Origin: Begonia masoniana
Taxonomy: Eukaryota; Streptophyta; Magnoliopsida; Cucurbitales; Begoniaceae
Reading direction: 5' to 3'
Length of the DNA stretch: 64,000 nt
NCBI GenBank assembly: GCA_022432975.1
Contig: CM039508.1
Location: 46,093,646-46,157,645, forward strand
The notes under the pieces were generated by a model, which worked only from the letters and a program-made list of their open reading frames with translations, ran no database searches and was not told where the DNA came from. This document shows positions 1-10,361 of the stretch, piece after piece. Position 1 is the first letter of the stretch; each line of letters begins with the position of its first letter. The position numbers and the translations under genes were made by a program.

Positions 1-74
1 TTGTGGTCGATAACGTCGTCCATGAATCCATTCTGTTTCTTTAAAGTGTTAGTCGTCCAAAGTTATCGTCCAAA

Positions 75-300
75 GTTGTGGACGATAACGTCATCCATTT
101 CTGTCGTCAACAGCCTCGGTTGTCTTCTGTCGTCCACGACTCCTGTCGTCCACGACTCCTGTCGTCCACAGCTTCTGTCGTCCACAATTTCTGTCATCCA
201 CGACTCCTGTCGTCCACGGCTTCTGTCGACCACGACTTCTGTCGACCACGGCTTCTGTTGTCCACAATTTCTATCATCCATTTTTGTCGTCCACGACTTC
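75..300 (+). repeat. Short tandem repeat, GTCGTCCAC core
   Basis: Degenerate copies of a ~17-20-bp unit with core CTTCTGTCGTCCACG run to the left edge of the Cassandra element and resume after it (1287-1345). The block was continuous before Cassandra inserted. Reading frames through it are by-products of the repeat. Confidence 0.8.
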
Positions 301-385
301 TGTAACGACCCCTGTTCCCAGCAAGATATTGTCCGCTCTGGGGATTGGGCCACAGCCCAATATCCTCCCTCTACGGCTTTGTTTG

Positions 386-465
386 GCGAGAACTTCCCGG
401 AAGGTCACCCAACCTGAAATTGCTCTCGCCGAAGCACTTTTAACTTCGGAGTTCTTATGGGATCC
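386..465 (-). ncRNA. 5S rRNA-like segment in Cassandra LTR (left copy)
   Basis: Read on the minus strand, it contains GGATCCCAT, then AAGAACTCCGAAGTTAA, then GGTTGGGTGACCTTCCGGGA. These correspond to the intermediate element, A-box area and C-box of plant 5S rRNA. The A-box differs from a functional 5S gene (AAGTGCTTCG where plants have GCGTGCTTGG), and the first ~25 nt of 5S are poorly preserved. In the family this region can direct Pol III transcription; whether this copy does so is unknown. Confidence 0.85.
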
Positions 466-810
466 GTCGCCAATCGTGCTCCAAAACGCGTCTTGCTATC
501 TTGGGAGGGATTTCTTACATATGTTTCATTTCCATGTACTTCCCCAAGCAATGTGGTATTGTGACGACCCCACTTTCAATGACCGAATCCTCCGGCCCAA
601 CCCTCTGGGATCCGCGGAGTTTTCGTTGAACCCTCCGGCCCAACCCTCTGGGATCCGCGGAGTTTTAACCCATACTCCGGCCCCAACCGGGCACATACGT
701 CCTCTGAGGATCCGCAGAGCATGGGTGGTTCCACCACATACGTGTCAAGTCGAGTCATCACCCCTTGAGGGCCCAACGTCCTCGTTGGCCACATTTCCGG
801 TTGGGTACAG

Positions 811-822
811 GCTCTGATACCA
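811..822 (-). promoter_or_regulatory. Cassandra primer binding site (initiator tRNA-Met)
   Basis: The plus strand reads GCTCTGATACCA, so the minus strand is TGGTATCAGAGC, the standard complement of the tRNA-iMet 3' end. It lies two bases from the LTR that ends (minus strand) in CGTTACA. Confidence 0.9.
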
Positions 823-909
823 TTTGTAACGACCCCTGTTCCCAGCAAGATATTGTCCGCTCTGGGGATTGGGCCGCAGCCCAATATCCTCTCCTCATGG
901 CTTTGTTTG

Positions 910-989
910 GCGAGAACTTCCCGGAAGGTCACCCAACCTGAAATTGCTCTCGCCGAAGCACTTTTAACTTCGGAGTTCTTATGGGATCC
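910..989 (-). ncRNA. 5S rRNA-like segment in Cassandra LTR (right copy)
   Basis: Same content as the left LTR copy, with the C-box GGGTGACCTTCCGGGA and GATCCCAT preserved. The right LTR is the 5' LTR in the element's own orientation. Confidence 0.85.
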
Positions 990-1749
990 GTCGCCAATCG
1001 TGCTCCAAAACGCGTCTTGCTATCTTGGGAGGGATCTCTTACATATGTTTCATTTCCATGTACTTCCCCAAGCGATGTGGTATTGTGACGACCCCACTTT
1101 CAACGACCAAATCCTCCGGCCCAACCCTTTAGGATCCGCGGAGTTTTCGTTGAACCCTCCGGCCCAACCCTCTGGGATCCGCGGAGTTTTAACCCATACT
1201 CCGGCCCCAACCGGGAACATACGTCCTCTGAGGATCCGCGGAGCATGGGTGGTTCCACCACATACGTGTCAAGTCGAGTCATCTTAACTTCTATCGTCCA
1301 AGGCTTCTGTCGTCCACAGTTTCTGTCGTCCATTTCTGTTGACCACGGCTTTTGTCGTCTGCAGTAAGTCTTCCATTGCACGACTTCCAGTTTATGTTTT
1401 CCCCATTTTATTAAGTCCCCCACTGCATGTCTATCGTCCATTCTGCTCTTTATTTTAAACGTCCAAAGAATTCTGTTTTTCCTGTTTTTATTTCTCCCTG
1501 TCTTCCTGCTCTCGTCCAGAGTACTCATCCAAGTATTTAATATTCTTGTCTTCTTGTTTTTCTTCTGCCATTCATTTCTAAAGTCCGACTTTTAATATGT
1601 CTTCCAGTCTTCAACACCAGAGAAGATTTCCTTTCTGTAAGCTCTCTGTCAAGGTTTTAAAAGTAAGAGTAAAAGTTCAAAAAAAAAATATATGTCACGT
1701 TTTAAAATGTCCGGAGTGATGGCTCGCCTACCCGATCGGGTTCGTCACA

Positions 1750-3531
1750 ATAAAGTTTTTCGTGGTTCGGGTTCTGCAACTAACCCAAACTCAGGCTGGC
1801 GCCCACGACTTGGATCCAACAGGTCCAAGTGCCAGATCTGCTTCAAGGTGGGCCACTCAGCTTCGGTTTGTTACCACGGGCTGAATGGATCCTATCGGCC
1901 CACCCAATACAAAAGTCATACCTAAACACCACCTATCAGCAACTCGGCACCCACAATAACCCATACCAGATTGACCCATCTCAAACAAATCCATAACCGA
2001 GCTCGTTTCACCCATACCTGAATCACACCCATCCGAGCTCCAACTACCTAGTTTCCTTCTCTTCTCCGGCTCAGGCGAATTTGGCCGGTATCCTACCGCT
2101 GTCAGACACTTTCGCCTCAGCTCCGGCCACCCAATGGATGTTGGATTCTGGCGCCACTCACCATTTTACACCGACTCCCTCTATGCTGTAAAATCCATCT
2201 CCTTATAGTGGCTCAACTCACGTTTAACGGCAGACGGCAATCCTCTTTCAATTTCTAGTTCTAGATCTGCTATTATTCACACTAGTGTTCGCCCTCTGCT
2301 TTTAAACAATATTTTCCATGCCCCTCTGTTGTCACACAATCTTCTTAGCATCCATCAATTGTGTCGAGACAATCCGATTTTTGTTGAATTTCACTCTGAT
2401 TATTTTTTGATTAAGGATCAGAGTTCACACCAGACACTTCTATGACTGCCTCCACATCGGCCACTGCATCTACAAAAACTGCCCAGATTTTGGACTTATG
2501 GCATTCTCGCCTCGGCCACCCATCTAGCTCCGTTTTAAATTATGTTTCAAGTTTCTGTAATTTCCCTTTCGTTCCATCTACTTCGTCAAACCTGTGTACT
2601 GCTTGTCAATTAAGTAAAACTCATTGTTTACCATTTTCACTTTCTCTGTCTCATGTTTTAGCTCCCTTTGATCTAGTGCATATGGATGTTTGTGATCCAT
2701 CCCCTATTAACTCAATTACTGGTGATCGCTATTTTCTACTGTGTATTGACAATTACTCTAGGTTTACATGGCTTTTTCTGTTTAAAATTAAAGAGCTCTG
2801 TTCATCAAGTGTTTTTTGAATTTTCATAAATTCGTTCAAACTCAATTTGGTGTCCCTATTAAATCTGTTCAATTTGATTGGGGTGGTGAATTTCAATCTT
2901 TATCGTCAGTTTTCAAATCTCTCGGCATGCATCATCGCATCTCTTGTCCGTACACACCAAATCAAAATGGTAGTGTTGAACAAAAAAATCATCACGTTGT
3001 CGAAACTGGTTTAGCACTCCTTTTTCATTCCTCCGTGCCTTAACATTTTTGGCCTTATGCATTTCGCACCGCCACTATGTTAATAAATTTCTTACCTACT
3101 CTCGTTTTAAAAAAAAAATCTCCTTATGAGTGTCTCTTTCATTTCGTTCCTCCTTACTCCTCACTCCGTGTGTTTGGATGTCTCTATTTTCCCTTTCTAC
3201 GTCCTTTCAACCGACATAAATTACAACATCGCTCACTTCCTTGTGTATTTCTGGGTTGTAGTGAACATCACAGGGGTATCTCTATCTCGATCCTATATCC
3301 AGTAAAATTTTCGTTACTCGTCATGTTAAATTCGATGAAACTTCTTTTCTTTTCTCTTCCCTTACTACTGCTTTGTCAACTTCACCTTCCTTCTCTCTTC
3401 CCATTACCCATTCCTTCATTACCCAACTATCCAATCCCTTTACCCGAACTTACTCCTATCCCCCAATCCATTCACCTTCACACCCTCATTGTTGACCCAC
3501 ATTATCCTACTATACCGGCTATCACCTCTTC
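1750..3531 (+). pseudogene. Ty1/copia gag-protease-integrase remnant (first half)
   Basis: A decayed copia polyprotein. Near 1830-1885 there is a gag zinc knuckle (CQICFKVGHSASVC, CX2CX4HX4C). The protease motif LDSGATHHF is near 2140-2175. The GAG-pre-integrase HHCC region (LWHSRLGHPS...CTACQLSK) is at 2490-2620. The integrase core starts near 2670 (HMDVCDPSP), with FDWGGEF near 2873 and NQNGSVEQ near 2960. The frame shifts near 2795, a TAA falls at 3041 inside the integrase, and gag to protease is also broken. The 5' LTR and gag start are missing because the LTR at 1-1749 replaced or displaced them. The element continues at 15667 on the far side of Gypsy1: the interruption is at TCTTC, present on both sides. 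Non-functional. Confidence 0.85.
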
Positions 3532-3706
3532 TGTAACACCCGACAACTTCGGACAGGTGAACTTTCTTTTTAGGAAACAGAATTAACTGCCACCCTTGTA
3601 TAAATATATTTCTTTGATCGAAAATTTAGGCGCCAAGTTTAATCAGTCCTTTTTATAAAAATTAGGTTTGGTGGCGAACTTGTAATTAAGCCTAGCTTAT
3701 TAAGTG

Positions 3707-3714
3707 TATAAATA
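3707..3714 (+). promoter_or_regulatory. TATA box of Gypsy1 5' LTR
   Basis: TATAAATA lies ~175 bp into the LTR and precedes a CT-rich leader (3760-3830) and the first donor-like site. The same string recurs in the 3' LTR near 10537. Transcription would start roughly 25-35 bp downstream, within the LTR. Confidence 0.6.
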
Positions 3715-4210
3715 GAAAATAGAAATCCTAAAACCTCACAAAAACGTCCACCAGACGACTTTCCTCTTTCAGCCGACTCTCTCTCTCCCTTCAGCTCTTT
3801 TCTCTGCTCTTCCTCCAGCGATCAGCTTCGTCCTGATTTCTCCCGATACTCCAAGCTCGAGGTAAGATTTGGACAATGTGTTTGCTGATTAGTTATTTAG
3901 GAGTTGATTTTAGATTAGAGCTTGAGATTCGGTTTTGCTGAGAAATTTATAGTAACATAGTGTTAATAGCTAATAACACAGTATTTTTAATTGTTGTAGA
4001 AATAACAAACGTTGGCGGAGCTCGGGTAGTTAATGAACCCGAATCCCATTAATGTTTAGCTGAAGTTTCTATGCACACCAGGTGGTTGATACAATGCTCG
4101 AAATGAAATAAGTTAGACTTCTAGGAAATATACTTAGTTAGGAAACTACCATTCCTGAATTTAGACTATTTAGGATTTATTTTCTTACATTAATACATAA
4201 AATGTCTTAG

Positions 4211-4256
4211 GTGGAAGAGGCTCCAAGTGAAGAAAAGACGTTGTTAAGGAATTCAG
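4211..4256 (+). other. Candidate LTR micro-exon between two intron-like segments
   Basis: Bounded upstream by TGTCTTAG and downstream by ATTCAG|GTAAGTGAG. The flanking intron-like segments would be 3862-4210 and 4257-4857. Counterparts of 34-60 nt occur at the matching place in the other Tekay-like LTRs (for example 19669-19715, 38479-38530, and on the minus strand 18274-18325, 30789-30839, 33792-33851, 51440-51496). Splicing is inferred from site conservation only. Confidence 0.5.
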
Positions 4257-5224
4257 GTAAGTGAGTGTATTAAGATTTCCGGCTCTTAGGGCCCTACATC
4301 ACAAGGGTAGTAGGTTGGGATTTGTCTCTGATGATTGATTATGTTTAGGAAGTTCTCTGTTTTAGTACAATGTTTGGAATAGTAGATGCTTTGTATTCTG
4401 GTGAATGACTCCTTCCACGGTCTCGTATTCTGTACACGTTTATGTCCATGCATCATGTTTTATTTACCGAGAATACAAAATGTTTTACATGCATACCCCC
4501 CTTATAAATGAAACAAGAAAACGAAATGAATGAAACCCTGATTAAGTGAGAGTTTGGGTCGGTTATGGCCATGTCACTGTCCAGGGATGGACTATGATTC
4601 TTGCCCATAAGGGCCATGTACACGCGCACTGCCTACCCCCACCCTTCGGCACAAACTCCTCCTTAATCCATGATATGAGAACGATGAACAAGAATATGAT
4701 TCCCATGATATGAATATGAATGTGAACACAAACATGATTCCCGATCTGAATAAAAGATGTGAACATGATTATATTAAGTATGCGTTCATGAGCATTCATG
4801 TATTTGTTGTACTCCTTACTAAGCAAGTAGTCTTATAGTTTGAACCTTATGATGTAGGTGATGAAACAGTAGGTGAGGACTTCACTCTAGAAGAAAATGC
4901 TTAGGTCTGGTTGCTGGATGTTGCTCATGGTGATGATTTGTAGCTGGGAAGCGATTTTGACCCGCGGAGTGTTGCTTTTAGTACAATTTAGTAAGATCTG
5001 AGATAAGAAGTTTGAGTGGAAATGAATTACTCTATAGTAACAGGTATTTGACTTATTAAGTACGAATTTAAGTTTAAGAAGGTTCAAGATTAAAGAATTC
5101 TCTTTCTGTATTAAGTCTTCCGCTACGTATTTAAATTAAGGATTACAATGTTATGTGTATGGAGATTTTTGGTAAAGGGAGTAAGTTTATAGAAGAACAG
5201 AGAATTGAAATGTCAATTTCGACC

Positions 5225-5580
5225 GATTATCGGAAGATGTTAATCGGTAATTGTTGAGTGTCACTGTTGAACGGTAGAAGTTACTCTGTTAATGTTGAGT
5301 GTCACTGTTGAGTGGTAGAAGTTACTCTGTTAATGTTGAGTGTTACTGTTGATCGGTGGATGCTAGATGTATGAGTCATCCGGCTGACGTCATCGGTAGA
5401 TGTTGAGCATTACTGTTGATCGGTGGATGCTGAATGTATGAGTCATCCGGCTGACGTCATCGGTAGATGTTGAGTGTTATTGATCGGTAGATGCTGGATT
5501 AACAAGTCATCCGGCTGACATCATCGGTAGATGTTGAGTATTACTGTTGAGCGGTAGATGTGATCGGCAGAGGTTAATTC
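5225..5580 (+). repeat. Tandem repeats with TGACGTCA in Gypsy1 5' LTR
   Basis: Imperfect ~45-80-bp units built from ATCGGTAGATGTTGAGTG and GAGTCATCCGGCTGACGTCA. TGACGTCA occurs at about 5393 and 5452, with a decayed TGACATCA near 5517. The octamer is the palindromic bZIP (CRE/TGA-factor) recognition core, so an enhancer role is possible. The block lies ~180-530 bp from the LTR 3' end. Confidence 0.75.
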
Positions 5581-5761
5581 GATCGTCAGTTGATGCCTTC
5601 CTTTATATAAATATATAGATGATTTTCCAAACGATTCTTTAATGACTTTGGATTTAATTTAGAGTTTCACAAAAAAAAAATATAGATATACGAGTCAAAA
5701 ATAGGCTTACGCTCATGATTATGAAAATTCTCGACCCATCGGGTTTTGGGTTGTGACAATT

Positions 5762-5775
5762 ATGGTATCAAAGTG
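5762..5775 (+). promoter_or_regulatory. Gypsy1 primer binding site
   Basis: TGGTATCAAAGTG starts five bases after the 5' LTR. It matches the tRNA-iMet complement TGGTATCAGAGC except for G-to-A at position 9 and mismatches at the end, consistent with decay of an ordinary PBS. Confidence 0.8.
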
Positions 5776-5903
5776 ACCCGGGTTTTAAAATCGGTTCTGT
5801 AGACTGCCTACCAGCACAAATCACCACATGAGTACTCTCCAGCAACTGTAAGTGTTTACGATTCTAGTAATGTCATTTAAAGTTAAGATGTGTTTGCGAT
5901 AAT

Positions 5904-6850
5904 ATGCCAGGATTTTCAAGAAGGTGAGAGGTCAGCAGAGAGAAAACGGTGAAGATGGTAATACTATTACGCAGTTAACAGAGTTAGTTTTACGCCAATC
6001 CCACCAGATTGAACAATTAGTGGCTGCTAGAGAGGAACAAGGCAACTCCAGCTCGAGCGCAATTCATGACCATGGGAGCGAGCATTTTCACCGACTTCGA
6101 CCTCTGGTATTTAATGGTCAAGTTTCGGATCCTATCTATGCTGAGGAATGGATTTGAACAATTGAAGACATGTTCATGTATGCCAAGGTCGAAGAGGGGG
6201 ACAAGATCACATGTGCTGTTTTTCATCTTGCACTGGATGCAAGGCATTGGTGGGACTCAATGAAGAGCACTACTAACATGGAAACTATGACTTGGGCGTG
6301 GTTTAAGACGGCCTTCTTTGACAAGTACTTCAGCCGAGCGGTTCGGGCTAGCAAAAAGATGGAGTTTATGCAGCTACGCCAAACCGGTTCTGTGGCAGAC
6401 TACATTTGTAAGTTCGAAGCATTATCACGATTTGCACCCTGTTTGGTGGATGATGAAGAAGAGAAGATTCACCAATTCGTTCAAGAGTTGAGACCAAACC
6501 TTTTCAGGGGAGTGAAGACTGCAGGGATCCACAACATACCCTATTCTGAGGTGGCAGCTAAGGCTTTAAAACTGGAAGAGGTTGAGATAGCGGTGCAAGG
6601 ACAGCGCGAGCCGCCAAGGAAGATGGTCGATAATGTGTAGTCACAACCGCAGCAGAACAAAGGGAGATGACAGCATCAACAAAGAGGCATTAAAAGGCCC
6701 TATAACCCCAAGGGACTCCTCGAGTTCCTCAAGCTCCTCAGGCCCCGCTATGTTTCACCTGCCAGAAGAACCACTATGGCGAATGCAAACTATACTCGGG
6801 CCGTTGCTATAGATGTGACAAGATTGGCCATGTTGTTAGGGATTGTCCAA
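5904..6850 (+). pseudogene. Gypsy1 gag remnant
   Basis: An ATG at 5904 aligns in position with the Gypsy2 gag start but is followed by TGA at 5925 and a frame change. The main gag frame then reads through the HRLRPLVFNG and ADYICKFEAL regions to 6640, broken by TGA at 6155 (EEWI*TIED) and TAG at 6638. A zinc-knuckle area ([15 protein letters not shown], about 6807-6851) follows in another frame. The equivalent Gypsy2 gag is open apart from a solo-LTR insertion, which makes the damage easy to see. No functional Gag is expected. Confidence 0.85.
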
Positions 6851-9800
6851 TGCTGCAGGATACGAATCGTACGAGAGTGGCACCTAGAGTTTTTGTCATG
6901 ATGGAAGATGATAATGCAGTGCAGCATACGGTTATAACAGGTATGATTAAGATTTGTGGTAAACCCGCATACACACTTTTAGATACCGGTGCTACTCATT
7001 CTTTTGTAGCAACTACAATTGGATGCAGGTATAATTTACGGTCTCTTATAGCTGATAAGTCATATAGTGTCATGTTACCGTCGGGAGAATCCTTACATTC
7101 TGAACAAGTAGTAAATGGTGAAATTGTATTAGTAGGGGACAAAGAGTTATATATTGAGTTGATTATAATTGATATGAAAGGATATGAAGTCATTTTGGGT
7201 ATGGATTGGCTATTCATACATTATGCCACAATCAACTGTAGGACTAGTCTAGTTGAATTCCGACCCCCGAATAGGGACTGGTATTCTTTTCAAGCCATTC
7301 CAAAATCATGTAAGATGCCAATTATATCCTCGTTAAAAACCCAGCGTTTACTGAGAAGTGGCTGCGTGAGTTATCTAGCTAGCATAATTGATATACGGGT
7401 GAAGGATAAGGTAGAACTTCAAGATATTCCCATGGTTCAAGAATTCCCTGAGGTATTTTTGGATGACTTAGCCGGGTTACCACCCGATAGAGAAATTGAA
7501 TTTGTGATTGATACGTACCCTGAGATATTACTTGTGTCTAAGAATCTCTACCGTATGGCACCGGTTGAATTGAATGAACTAAAGACTCAATTGCAAGAGC
7601 TGGTTGACAAGGGATTTATACGCCCTAGCTGTTCTCCTTGGGGTGCACTTGTTTTATTTGTTAAGAAGAAGGACGGGTCCCTTCGGATGTGTATTGATTA
7701 CAGAGAGTTGAACAAACTGACAATCAAGAATAAATACCCTTTACCCCGAATTGATGATTTATTTGACCAGTTACAATGGGCCAAAGTGTTTTCGAAAATC
7801 AACTTACGTTTGGGCTACTACCAATTGAAGGTTAAAGAATGAGATATACCAAAGACAACATTCAAAACCCGATATGGACATTACGAATTTCTTGTAATGT
7901 CGTTTGGACTAACGAACGCACCTGCAGCTTTTATGGATTTGATGAATCGGGTGTTCCGTGAATATTTGGACAAGTTTGTAATCGTATTTATAGATGACAT
8001 TTTTATATACTCACAGACTAAAGCTGATCAAGCAGAACACTTAAGGGTAGTTTCGAAAACTTTAAAACAGCAGCAACTCTATGCCAAGTTATCCAAATGT
8101 GAGTTCTGGTTGGACAAGGTCAACTTTTTGGGTCATGTCATTTCAACTGAGGGCATATCAGTAGATCCGACCAAAATTCAAGCAGTTAAGAACTGGCCTC
8201 AACCAAAGAATGCCAGCGAGGTCTGTAGTTTTCTTGGTTTGGCAGGTTATTATAGGAAGTTTATTAAGGAATTTTCTATGATAGCCAAACTCTTAACAAG
8301 TTTAACAAAGAAGGACACCAAGTACTCTTGGACTGGAGCCTGTGAAGATAGTTTTCAAACATTGAAACTAAAGTTAACAACGGCCCCTCTTTTGACACTC
8401 CCAACTGAAGGAGGAAAATTTAGCGTTTATTGTGACGCATCCAAAGTTGGTTTGGGGTGTGTCTTAATGCAAGAAGGCAAGGTTGTAGCGTATGCTTCCC
8501 GACAGCTAAAAAGTTATGAGCAGAGTTACCCCACCCACGATTTGGAGTTAGCCGCTGTTGTTTTTGCATTGAAAATTTAGAGGCACTATTTGTATGGTTA
8601 GCAGTGTGAAGTGTTTTCGGACCATAAAAGCCTGAAGTACCTTTTTACTCAAAAGGAGCTAAACATGAGGCAGAGGCATTGGCTTGAATTCGTAAAGGAC
8701 TATGACTTTGAAATTAAGTACCACCTTGGTAAGGCCAATGCGGTTGCCGACGCATTAAGCAGGATGTCAAAGACGATGCAGCCTGCAGTGTCAGCCATGT
8801 CATTACCCTTGAGAGTGGAAGTTTAGAAATTTGAGTTAGAAGTAGTTCCAGAACTATCGACCTTGCTTTCGAATTTGTCTATTCGGCCAACTATTTTGGA
8901 GAAGATTAAAGAGGCACAACAGGAGGATTCAAAATAAAAGAATAACATAGTGAGTAAGTCGAAGAAAGCTTCCTCTAAGTTCAATCTTTATGAGGATGGA
9001 ATTTTGAAGTTTAGAGATCGATAATACATTCCATGTGATGAGGAGTTACGTAAGTTAATTTTGGCTGAGGCGCACTCGTCACCCTTTTCTGTACATCCTG
9101 GAAATACCAAGATGTATCGGGATTTAAAGTTACATTATTGGTGGCCAAATCTAAAAAAGGATGTTGCCAAGTATGTAGAGTCGTGTTTGATATGCCAGCA
9201 AGTCAAAGCATAGCATCAACGGCCAGGAGGTACCCTTCAACCCTTACCGATCCCTGAATGAAAGTGGGAAAACATTGCCATGAACTTTGTTGTGGGATTG
9301 CCAAGGACAACTAAAGGCCATGATAGCATTTGGGTTATAATTGACAGAATGACAAAATCAGCTCACTTTCTACCTATAAAGATGACTTACACGATGGACC
9401 AGCTTGCTAACCTGTACGTTCAGGAGATTATCAGGTTACATGGAATCCCGGTATCTATTGTCTCCGATCGTGATCCCAGATTCACTTCTCGATTTTGGAA
9501 AAGTCTGCAAGGCACGCTTGGTACAAAGTTATCATTCAGCACTGCATTCCACCCACAAACAGATGGTCAATTAGAAAGAACCATTCAAATACTGGAGGAT
9601 ATGTTGAGAGCGTGCGTGCTGGAGTTTCAGGAATCATGGAGTCGATATCTGCCTCTGGTTGAATTCTCCTACAACAATAGTTACCAGTCCACCATCGGTA
9701 TGGCACTTTATGAAGCACTGTATGGCAGAAAATATAGGTCACCGTTGTACTGGGATGAAGTTGGTGAAGCGAAACTCTTAGGCCCCGAGATTTTGCAGCA

Positions 9801-10320
9801 GATGTCGGACAAGATCACCATTATTAGAAAAAGGATGATAACTGCACAAAGCCGACAGAAGAGTTATGCGGATCAGAGGAGAAGAGGACTTGAGTTTGCT
9901 GTCGGGGATGTAGTATTCCTTAAGATCTCACCGTTCAAAGGAGTTATGCGGTTCGGTAAGAAAGGAAAGCTTAATCCACGATTCATTGGACCATTTCCTA
10001 TCTTGGTAAGGATTGGAAATACAGCATATAGGTTATTACTGCCTTCATCCATGGACGAGATTCACAATGTCTTTCACGTATCAATGTTGAGGAAATGCAT
10101 ACGAGATCCGACACATGTTTTGGAACTGGTGAACATTGAAATTAAACCAACTTTAGCATGTGAAGAAATACCAATGCGAATTCTCGATTCTTCAGCAAAG
10201 ATGTTACGAAACAAGGAGGTTTCATTGGTTAAGGTGTTATGGAGAAATCATGACATTGAGGAAGCCACGTGGGAACGATAGCAGGACATGTTGGACAAGT
10301 ATCCAGAGCTATTTGCCTGA
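6850..10320 (+). pseudogene. Gypsy1 pol remnant (protease-RT-RNase H-integrase-chromodomain)
   Basis: One reading frame runs the whole length, interrupted only by stops at 7840, 8578, 8599, 8824, 8935, 9022, 9211, 9259 and 10279; I see no frameshift. In order: protease [10 protein letters not shown] (~6977), RT with [18 protein letters not shown] (~7660) and the active-site FIDDIFIY (~7988), RNase H ([13 protein letters not shown], ~8427), integrase zinc region (~9070-9200), integrase core, and a chromodomain-like tail (~10150-10310). In the core, the first catalytic position reads MNFVVGLP where Gypsy2 has MDFVTGLP, an Asp-to-Asn change; SDRDPRFTS and the Glu in TDGQLERT are kept. Several stops fit C-to-T or G-to-A change (TGG to TAG, CGA to TGA, CAG to TAG), the signature of methylated-cytosine decay. 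Confidence 0.9.
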
Positions 10321-10348
10321 TCAATTTTTGAGGACAAAAATTTTGTTT

Positions 10349-10361
10349 AAGGAGGGGTGGA
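10349..10361 (+). promoter_or_regulatory. Gypsy1 polypurine tract
   Basis: AAGGAGGGGTGGA lies immediately before the 3' LTR start TGTAACACC. This is the expected site for plus-strand priming. Confidence 0.85.

Larger units (their letters stand above)
301..1286 (-). mobile_element. Cassandra retrotransposon (TRIM with 5S-like LTRs), complete
   Basis: This is a non-autonomous LTR element in minus orientation. The two LTRs are 301-760 and 825-1286, with only ~64 bp between them. Both contain a reverse-complement 5S rRNA-like segment, the hallmark of Cassandra. The internal piece holds a primer site for initiator tRNA-Met (811-822) and a purine tract (minus strand, next to 761). The target duplication ACTTC is at 296-300 and 1287-1291. 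It encodes no protein and must use another element's reverse transcriptase and integrase. The LTRs are ~460 bp, longer than the ~376 bp of the second Cassandra locus, because they carry an extra segment rich in TCCGGCCCAACC and GGATCCGCGGAGTTTT repeats. The duplication and LTR structure are read directly; the family name rests on the 5S segment plus the PBS. Confidence 0.9.
1..1749 (+). repeat. Tekay-like LTR, 3' part, cut by the window edge
   Basis: The sequence ends in CGTCACA at 1749, directly before copia gag coding sequence. Its last ~100 bases (CGGAGTGATGGCTCG, then CCGATCGGGTTCG, then TCACA) match the last ~80 bases of the complete LTR at 19089-21432, so this is read as the 3' end of the same LTR group on the plus strand. 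It interrupts the copia gag region. The left end and the left target duplication lie outside the window, so solo LTR and full-element LTR cannot be told apart. It carries a GTCGTCCAC-type short-repeat block and a nested Cassandra element. Confidence 0.7.
3532..5758 (+). repeat. Gypsy1 5' LTR (2227 bp)
   Basis: Starts TGTAACACCCG and ends GTTGTGACA. It contains a canonical TATA box (3707-3714), then a pyrimidine-rich stretch, then a splice-like pattern: GAG|GTAAGA at 3861/3862, acceptor TCTTAG at 4205-4210, a 46-nt candidate micro-exon (4211-4256) ending CAG|GTAAGTG, and a second acceptor TGATGTAG at 4850-4857. The motif GGCCCTACATCAC sits ~30 nt after the second donor. A tandem-repeat block occupies the last third. 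The same layout recurs in the other Tekay-like LTRs of this window. Confidence 0.92.

Noticed and set aside
386..465. A genuine 5S rRNA gene
   Set aside because: Only part of 5S is present, the A-box is altered, and the segment sits in an LTR with PBS and target duplication, which identifies it as Cassandra.
284..1287. Open frames of 118-177 codons on both strands
   Set aside because: They follow the Cassandra LTR repeats, recur in each LTR copy and have no protein-like features; the same holds for frames in 13437-15101.
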